A stretch of 64,000 nt of DNA from Norana najaformis (lineage: Eukaryota > Annelida > Clitellata > Crassiclitellata > Hormogastridae): positions 33,071,739-33,135,738 of the forward strand of contig OZ029918.1 of the NCBI GenBank assembly GCA_964023275.1. The letters are read 5' to 3'. The position numbers and the translations under genes were made by a program. Below are positions 58,266-64,000 of this stretch, piece by piece. How positions within the stretch are numbered: position 1 is the stretch's first letter; each line of letters begins with the position of its first letter. The notes under the pieces were generated by a model that saw only the letters and a program-made list of their open reading frames with translations, was not told where the DNA came from and did no database searches.

Positions 58266-58684
58266 AGAGATGGGCACGTGCGGGTGGAAAAAAGAGTGCA
58301 TGGCAAAGCGGTTCCAACTGCGGTCCGTGACCGCCTGCGTTTCGCCTGACGTAGACGGCTCATCAAGAGCAGCAGCAGCAGCAGATGGCGCGCGGAAGAA
58401 GCAACGGCGAGGTAGTGGTGGGAGTGGGAGGGGAGGAGAAAGTCTCGGCGGAGGCGTGAAAATGAGGGAGGAATGCGATACGATACGTTCGTTAGAGGGA
58501 CATAATGAGGCCCCAGGAGAGTCATTAAAATCAGCCCCGACATTCTTCACCTTCGACCTCTTCTGCCCCCACTTAATCCATTCATTCTAAGGACCGAGGA
58601 TTTCAAGAGGGGTGAGGTAATGGTGCAGTATGGCACGTAACGAGCAAAACGCCAAGTTTATGAGGTATAGGTCTTTAATCCTTT

Positions 58685-58729
<45 letters not shown>

Positions 58730-58731
58730 GT
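58685..58731. repeat. (AAT)n
   Basis: Pure AAT run at the 3' end of the LINE fragment at 58739-59290; probably its tail. Confidence 0.95.
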
Positions 58732-58738
58732 TTAAAAA

Positions 58739-59290
58739 TCAACAACAGTCATAAGATATCTTTAAAAGGTATGTCTTGAGTCGTGAATTGAATGCGTCCA
58801 CAGATGGGGAATTCGTCACCTGGTCAGGAAGACTGTTCCACGCAGTTTGTTCGGCGACAGGAGAAGGAACACTACCGAACTTCGTGGACGATCGCGTAGC
58901 ATGCAGATGAATCCTCGATGAAGACCGCAGCCGAAACGAGTTCTGCTTCTCTGCTGCTCGAATGCAGAAGTAGGTGGGATATATAGCCAAGGGTATACGA
59001 CCATTCAGAGTCTTGCTTGTGATTAGGCACTGTTCGCAGATGATCCCATGAGGAACGCGCATCCAGTGCAGGTTGTCACGCAACAGGTCAGTTACATGGT
59101 TAGATGGTGTCCAGCCACAGACGAGATCGGCAGCAGAGTTTAGTAGCATCGACTGTATCCTCTCTAGCTGACGAGTCGACAGAACCGCCAGCAGCGTATT
59201 CCAGTAGTAAACCCTGGACTCTATGAAGCTGCTGACCAAAGTTACAGGAGTTGAGGTGGGAATAAATCTGCGGATGGATTCAATGCCAGG
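58739..59290 (-). mobile_element. LINE ORF2 C-terminal fragment
   Basis: The frame 59239-58739 reads LVSSFIESRVYYWNTLLAVL, RQLERIQSMLLNSAADLV, HWMRVPHGI, FGSVPSPVAEQTAWNSLPDQV and AFNSRLKTYLL, the C-terminal order of CR1/L2-group proteins. Intact over 166 codons. Confidence 0.85.
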
Positions 59291-60040
59291 CAGATGGTAG
59301 AAGCAACATCAAAAGAGATGACTTACGTGGGCCGACACTACCTTGCGTCTAGGGCCCCACACCCATGACCGAATTTATTCCTCCGCTGATAATTTAACGC
59401 GTAAATCTTTTATTTATAGGATGTTGTATGCATATTAAGTTTTTCTTGTGTTCTTAAATACTTGTAAACCGATGTGCGATTAGCTATTGGTTAATAAAGA
59501 ATATACTTACTTACTTACTCACTCACTTACTTAATTACTAACTTATGTACTATGCATTCCCTAAAGTCCGTGTACATTTTCTACTTAAGACGCACGCAGT
59601 CAAATCACATACCTATATACATATGTAAGAAATAGGTGGATATATATACATACATTAAACATGATTCACTTCAGCATTGCCTTCATAAATAAATATATAT
59701 ATATATGACGATAGCTGTTATATGTATGTATATGTGTATGTCTGTTTGCATGCGCACACATGCACATGTACATGTATGTATATATATATATATGTTTTGT
59801 GTGCATGCCTGTATATGCATATGCCGATAAATAATCTATATATATCTTATATGTACACACACGTTTCTACTCTGTACAGGTCTACTGTGCAGTGTGTGCC
59901 ATGTTGTTGATCTGGTGGTGGACGGTGATTAGCGAAAGCATTTGTTCTCCACTGAAGGAAAAGCATTCATTCGAAGAATGCCAGTCTAGAAAAGGCCTCA
60001 TAGACGCACTCGTAATACCTGCGCATGATAAGAAATGTTT
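59291..60040. other. no gene recognised
   Basis: (CTTA)n at 59505-59535 and TA/TG patches at 59640-59800. Confidence 0.5.
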
Positions 60041-60041
60041 A

Positions 60042-60200
60042 CACACACGCACGCACACACAGACACGCACACACGCAAAAGCACACGCACGCACACCCAC
60101 ACACCTGCACACACATGAGCACATGCTCACGCACGGACACGCACACAGCCACATACGCACACGCACACACGCACACACACGGACGCACACACACATTTGC
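60042..60200. repeat. (CA)n with CG interruptions
   Basis: cacacgcacgcacacacaga-type repeat over 155 bp. Confidence 0.95.
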
Positions 60201-60414
60201 ATGTCAACTAACCCACAAAACTACGACCCCTTTATTTCAAATTCGGGCCTAGCCCAGCCCACCTCTAGTTGCTGACCTTGCGGGCACATAGTTACGCTGC
60301 TGGGCGCTATACAAATGGTTACTGCGCCTCAGTCTAAATCTCGTCTTCAACCACACTTCGGAGAATTAATGTTGAGAGGCGTGTATAAGAATGAGCGCTT
60401 AGGCCTACCCCACT

Positions 60415-60805
60415 TTAACCTACCTAACCTTACCTGATCTTACCTTAGCCTACCTTACCCTAACCTATTTTGTCTTATCTTAAGCTACCTTACTTCACAT
60501 TACAATATCTGAACCTCCCTATATTACCTTGTCTTACCTTACCTTGTCTTACCTTATCTTGTCTTACCTTATCTTGTCTTACCTTACCTTGTCTTACCTT
60601 ATCTTGTCTTACCTTACCTCGTCTTACCTTACCTTACCCTGTCTAACCTTGACTTACCTTATCTTGGCTTACCTTAACTTGTCTTACCTTACCTTACAGT
60701 GTCTTACCTTATCTTATCGTGTCTTACCTCACATTACCTTACCTTAAATTATCTTGTCTTACCTGATATTACCTTATCTTGTCTTACCTTACATTATCTT
60801 CAATT
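60415..60805. repeat. (CTTAC)n/(CTTGT)n pentamer array
   Basis: About 75 pentamers of ttaccttgtcttaccttatc kind, the longest of the GGTAA-type arrays (here complementary). Confidence 0.95.
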
Positions 60806-61270
60806 GCCCACTGCTTGTCAACCCAAATCGCACTCTAAGCAGGAAATAACACTGAATGAACGAATGAAAGGTAATTATTAATAAAAAAGTGAGTCATTCA
60901 CTGGTAAGGTGCATCGATATTATATTACAGGTAAATCTTTGGAGAATTAAAGATTAACGGCACTCCGTTTGCTAAAAATATTTAGTCTGTTGAAACGCAG
61001 TAAATTCCTTCTCTGTCATTCGATAGATGGCGAAAGGCGAAAACGCTTTGATTTGGTCGGTTTTTCAAGCGCAATACGGTGCTGTACGATTAAATGGGAC
61101 GCCTGGCGAATGATTTGAACAGTACTGCTGGAATTAGTTAAAGATGGAGAAGAAATAATTGGTTTTTTTCAGAATAATAAATATCGAAAATTGTCAGTCA
61201 TTTACGTGTTTACAAATTAACGCCCGGGCACACTTCTAGCTAAAGCCACTGCAAGGGGTCTGATTCGATG
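60806..61270. other. no feature recognised
   Basis: Ordinary AT-rich sequence upstream of a tRNA gene. Confidence 0.5.
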
Positions 61271-61272
61271 TA

Positions 61273-61355
61273 ACCAGGATGGCCGAGTGGTTAAGGCGTT
61301 GGACTTAAGATCCAATGGACATATGTCCGCGTGGGTTCGAACCCCACTTCTGGTA
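61273..61355 (+). tRNA. tRNA-Leu (anticodon UAA)
   Basis: 83 nt, identical to the 52157 gene except TTCGAAC in the T loop. TTTTT follows at 61361-61366. All stems pair. Confidence 0.97.
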
Positions 61356-61692
61356 AACTGATTTTTACAGTTGGTTACAAAAGCTCTGGTAATAGGATAT
61401 TGATTACAGGTATTTGTAAGTGTAATAGCGTTGTTTTCTGTTGAGGCTTCGCTTAATAAGACGCGATGAGGACTTGAACATTTTGTACAAGTTAATGCAA
61501 TTTTACGAGTTTTTATCCTTTATATCTTAGGTCTAATATCTTAACAGCTCGAACAACGTGGTTCGGCTTCAGTTAAATGTGTGTTCGTGCTATTATTATA
61601 CTTAGCGTAAATCTTTTCGTTAACGTTTTTGGGTTTCAAGGTTAATGTCTTTCCTTTGCGCACTGTTTTCTAATTCTGCGGTTAAAATAAGA

Positions 61693-61775
61693 TACCAGAA
61701 GTGGGGTTCGAACCCACGCGGACATATGTCCATTGGATCTTAAGTCCAACGCCTTGACCACTCGGCCATCCTGGT
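61693..61775 (-). tRNA. tRNA-Leu (anticodon UAA)
   Basis: Reverse-strand copy, 83 nt, with one difference in the D loop (GGTCAAGG for GGTTAAGG). Its 3' flank has TTATTTT. It stands tail to tail with the gene 340 bp away. Confidence 0.96.
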
Positions 61776-61882
61776 TATGCGAGTGGGAAAGAGTTTGGCC
61801 TTTACTTGTGACCATATAACAGTGAAAGTTTACATTTGGGATTCGGGGAAAAATCGGTAATTATCGTGTCCAACACATAATT

Positions 61883-61931
61883 GCCCACTAGACATTAAGT
61901 CCACCGTTTTCACCACACAGCAATCCGGTTT
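61883..61931 (-). pseudogene. tRNA-Leu 5'-half remnant
   Basis: The minus strand reads aaccggattgctgtgtggtg, then ggtggacttaatgtctagtggg: the 5' half of tRNA-Leu with many changes, without a T arm. Confidence 0.5.
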
Positions 61932-62078
61932 GTACAAAATGTCTAATTCATAATTATCACATCTTATGGCGAAGATTTATCCCCAGAAAGCAACGTATTT
62001 TACACGTGGACTTCTAGAAACATCCGCAAACAGAGTCCAGTATTATCGGAACTTTTCTATTGAAGCATAAAATCAGCA

Positions 62079-62161
62079 AACCGGAAGTGGCTTTCGAACC
62101 CGGGCGGACATCAGCCATCTCGATCTCAAGCCCAACGCCTTAAACATCTAACAAGCCTGGT
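62079..62161 (-). pseudogene. decayed tRNA-Leu copy
   Basis: ggcttgttagatgtttaagg, gttgggcttgagatcgag, gtccgcccgggttcgaaagccac: full length but with broken stems and the loop CTTGAGA. Confidence 0.65.
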
Positions 62162-62921
62162 GTCGAGTTTTGATGGTGTGCGTCACGTGGCTGTTTGCTC
62201 CCAATAAAATGGATCAATATACAGATTAATCAATCAGTCAGTCAATCAATCAATCAGTCAGTCGGTCAGTCAGTCATTAAAAATTAACAGAATTATAATA
62301 TTTATTCTACTTGGACGCGACTGTCATTCAAAAACGACTTGTTGAATATCTTCTGTTCGCTTAAAACCGAAACCCATATCGAATGTCTTCGTATGTTGTT
62401 GGTTGACAGCTACAATCAATTTCCCCGTCCTCTGTGAACACATGAGCTGGTTGCTGCTGCTGCCTTGTCGTCTGGTGTTTTACAGCAGCATCCCCACTTG
62501 TTCAAGTGGGGTTTTTATCTCTGGAGTAGCAGTTTTTCTCTCTTGTCGTACCTTTGCATATTGTCCTGCTCTAGAGACACCCATGGAACCGTCGGTGTAT
62601 ACTTGTCCTTGCTGTAGCTACATGAAAATGGTTGTATATAACAATATATATAACATATAACATATTATATACATATATATATATATATTGTGCACGTATA
62701 GGCTCTGAGTTGTTTGTTTGTTGTTAACTATTCCTTCAGCTTGATGAGTTAGCAGCTTAACCGAGAACAGCTGTCAACATTAACAAACCAGCATATATAA
62801 AAAAACACACACACACATACATACATATATATATATATATAACTACATGTATCACAAAGTAGTGGCATATTATATTTGCACACACATTTATATATATGAC
62901 TATGTATATATATTTAGAGTT

Positions 62922-62954
<33 letters not shown>

Positions 62955-63060
62955 CCACATTATAAATACAGATAGCGGTTGTTTTCTTGTACCTATTCTG
63001 CACCCACTTTGCCGAGAAGTGTTTGCCTAACATCATTAACTACCCAATTGATTCTGTTAT
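62162..63060. other. AT-rich sequence, no gene recognised
   Basis: (CAAT/CAGT)n at 62228-62278 and TA runs near 62670, 62828 and 62925-62946. Confidence 0.55.
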
Positions 63061-63063
63061 CAG

Positions 63064-63064
63064 C

Positions 63065-63102
<38 letters not shown>

Positions 63103-63310
63103 AATATACACAAAGACAAACAGACGTTGAAACTGGCACAGAGACAGCCAGACAGTTGCACAGACACGAAGAAATATGGACAAAGACAAACAGACACTAA
63201 CACTGGCACAGAGACAGACAGACAAACAGACACTGACATAGGCACAGAGACAGACAGACAGACGACACACGAGGAGAGACCGACAAATAGACAGATGGCC
63301 TATTCTCGCA
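63064..63310. repeat. (GACA)n and diverged gacagacaaacagacac repeat
   Basis: A pure GACA run at 63065-63101, then two diverged ~65-bp units with cactggcacagagacag (63131, 63202). Confidence 0.9.
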
Positions 63311-63489
63311 ACTGGCTGTCCTAATTAGAGATAAAAGCGGCGCCGAACCGTCATAAACGCCATCAGGTTCTAAGGAAATCGATCAGTTATTCATATAACA
63401 AGTCAATCAACAACTGTTGTCGAGGAATCTTTCCGCTGAAGCCCATCTAGGACAACCATAACAACGATAACAATGTTGTATTAAGTGTC

Positions 63490-63600
63490 TTGATGCATAT
63501 ATACATACATACATACATACAACATACACATATCCATACGTACATATATACATACATGCATACTTACATATATATACATACAAGTACATATATATACACA
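63490..63600. repeat. (ATAC)n
   Basis: tacatacatacatacaacat and similar over 110 bp. Confidence 0.93.
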
Positions 63601-63639
63601 GACATACAGCCACTATTCCTGTTTCCCAAACCTCTTTCG

Positions 63640-64000
63640 AGACTTTTATGGAAAGTCCACCACTTCTCTCGTTTACTTTACTCTCAACGTCTGCTGAGGA
63701 AATTATTATCATCTCAAATTCCATAAAAATTACGCATAGCACTGGACCTGATAGTATTGATCCATGCCTAGATAGTCCTACAATAGCCTACATATCGTCG
63801 CTCTAATACTGGATGAAATTATTAATTGTTCGATTAGCAGCGGTTTTGCACCGAACGGGATAAAGTTGGCGAAGGCTAATCCAATTTTCAAATCGCGAGA
63901 TAACGCGAACGTTAGCAACTATAGACCAATTTCTGAACTTTCTTTTTTTCGAAGTATTTTGAAAAATTGATGTACGAACGCATATATCATTATATCCAAA
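63640..64000 (+). mobile_element. LINE reverse transcriptase N-terminal fragment, frameshifted, running off the right edge
   Basis: Read over two to three frames: EEIISSNSIKI, STGPDSIDP, then a KLAKANPIFKSRDNANVSNY-like stretch, RPISELS and KYFEKLMYERI. This is the fingers region of Jockey/CR1-group reverse transcriptases (STGPDxI, KxGD...NYRPIS). Stops and frameshifts show it is dead. Confidence 0.8.

Noticed and set aside
57347-58550. Open frames of 180-250 codons on both strands
   Set aside because: They translate the GGAT/GGGT minisatellites (His/Pro/Ser or Trp/Gly/Met repeats) and have no splice or start context.

Overview
This is animal (metazoan) nuclear DNA, most likely from a marine invertebrate; the sequence alone does not place it further. 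Evidence: split genes with GT-AG introns, an unkempt zinc-finger gene, a catalase-like/PLAT/lipoxygenase fusion gene of the type known from corals, eukaryotic tRNA-Leu genes without encoded CCA, CR1-like LINE fragments, tRNA-derived SINEs, hAT-like MITEs, and very dense micro- and minisatellites. Most of the longer open frames are translations of simple repeats and are not reported as genes.

Layout. (1) 1-3.0 kb: the 5' half of unkempt (minus strand, three coding exons), running off the left edge, with tandem arrays around its splice sites and an inverted repeat around exon 1. (2) 3-10 kb: LINE/SINE/MITE remnants, one candidate plus-strand first exon (7866-7961) and an array of 10-bp period. 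(3) 10.3-26.7 kb: a minus-strand gene rebuilt here from ten exons with matching intron phases. It encodes a catalase-like domain, a PLAT domain, a lipoxygenase domain and an apparent C-terminal tail of 94 residues; the N-terminal exon or exons were not found. Its introns hold a transposon pseudogene in the last-but-one intron, a LINE 3' end and several minisatellites. (4) 27.9-29.7, 43.5-45.1, 53.0-53.7, 58.7-59.3 and 63.6-64 kb: LINE fragments and a possible piggyBac remnant. (5) 54.8-55.6 kb: a CpG-rich block with a convincing minus-strand first exon of an unknown gene. (6) 52.2 and 61.3-62.2 kb: three intact tRNA-Leu(UAA) genes and three decayed copies. The rest is repeat.

The most interesting object is the fusion gene. 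In octocorals the catalase-related domain (allene oxide synthase or hydroperoxide lyase) acts on the hydroperoxide made by the fused lipoxygenase. Here the lipoxygenase histidine ligands are kept, but the catalase-like domain has lost the distal His, distal Asn and proximal-side Arg while keeping the heme-ligand Tyr. The lipoxygenase also does not end in the usual iron-binding Ile: it either stops early (IPNSQ) or is spliced in phase to a tail with a hydrophobic stretch. This looks like a diverged, possibly non-catalytic or re-purposed member of the family. These statements come from reading the sequence and recalling the families; no alignment or search was run.
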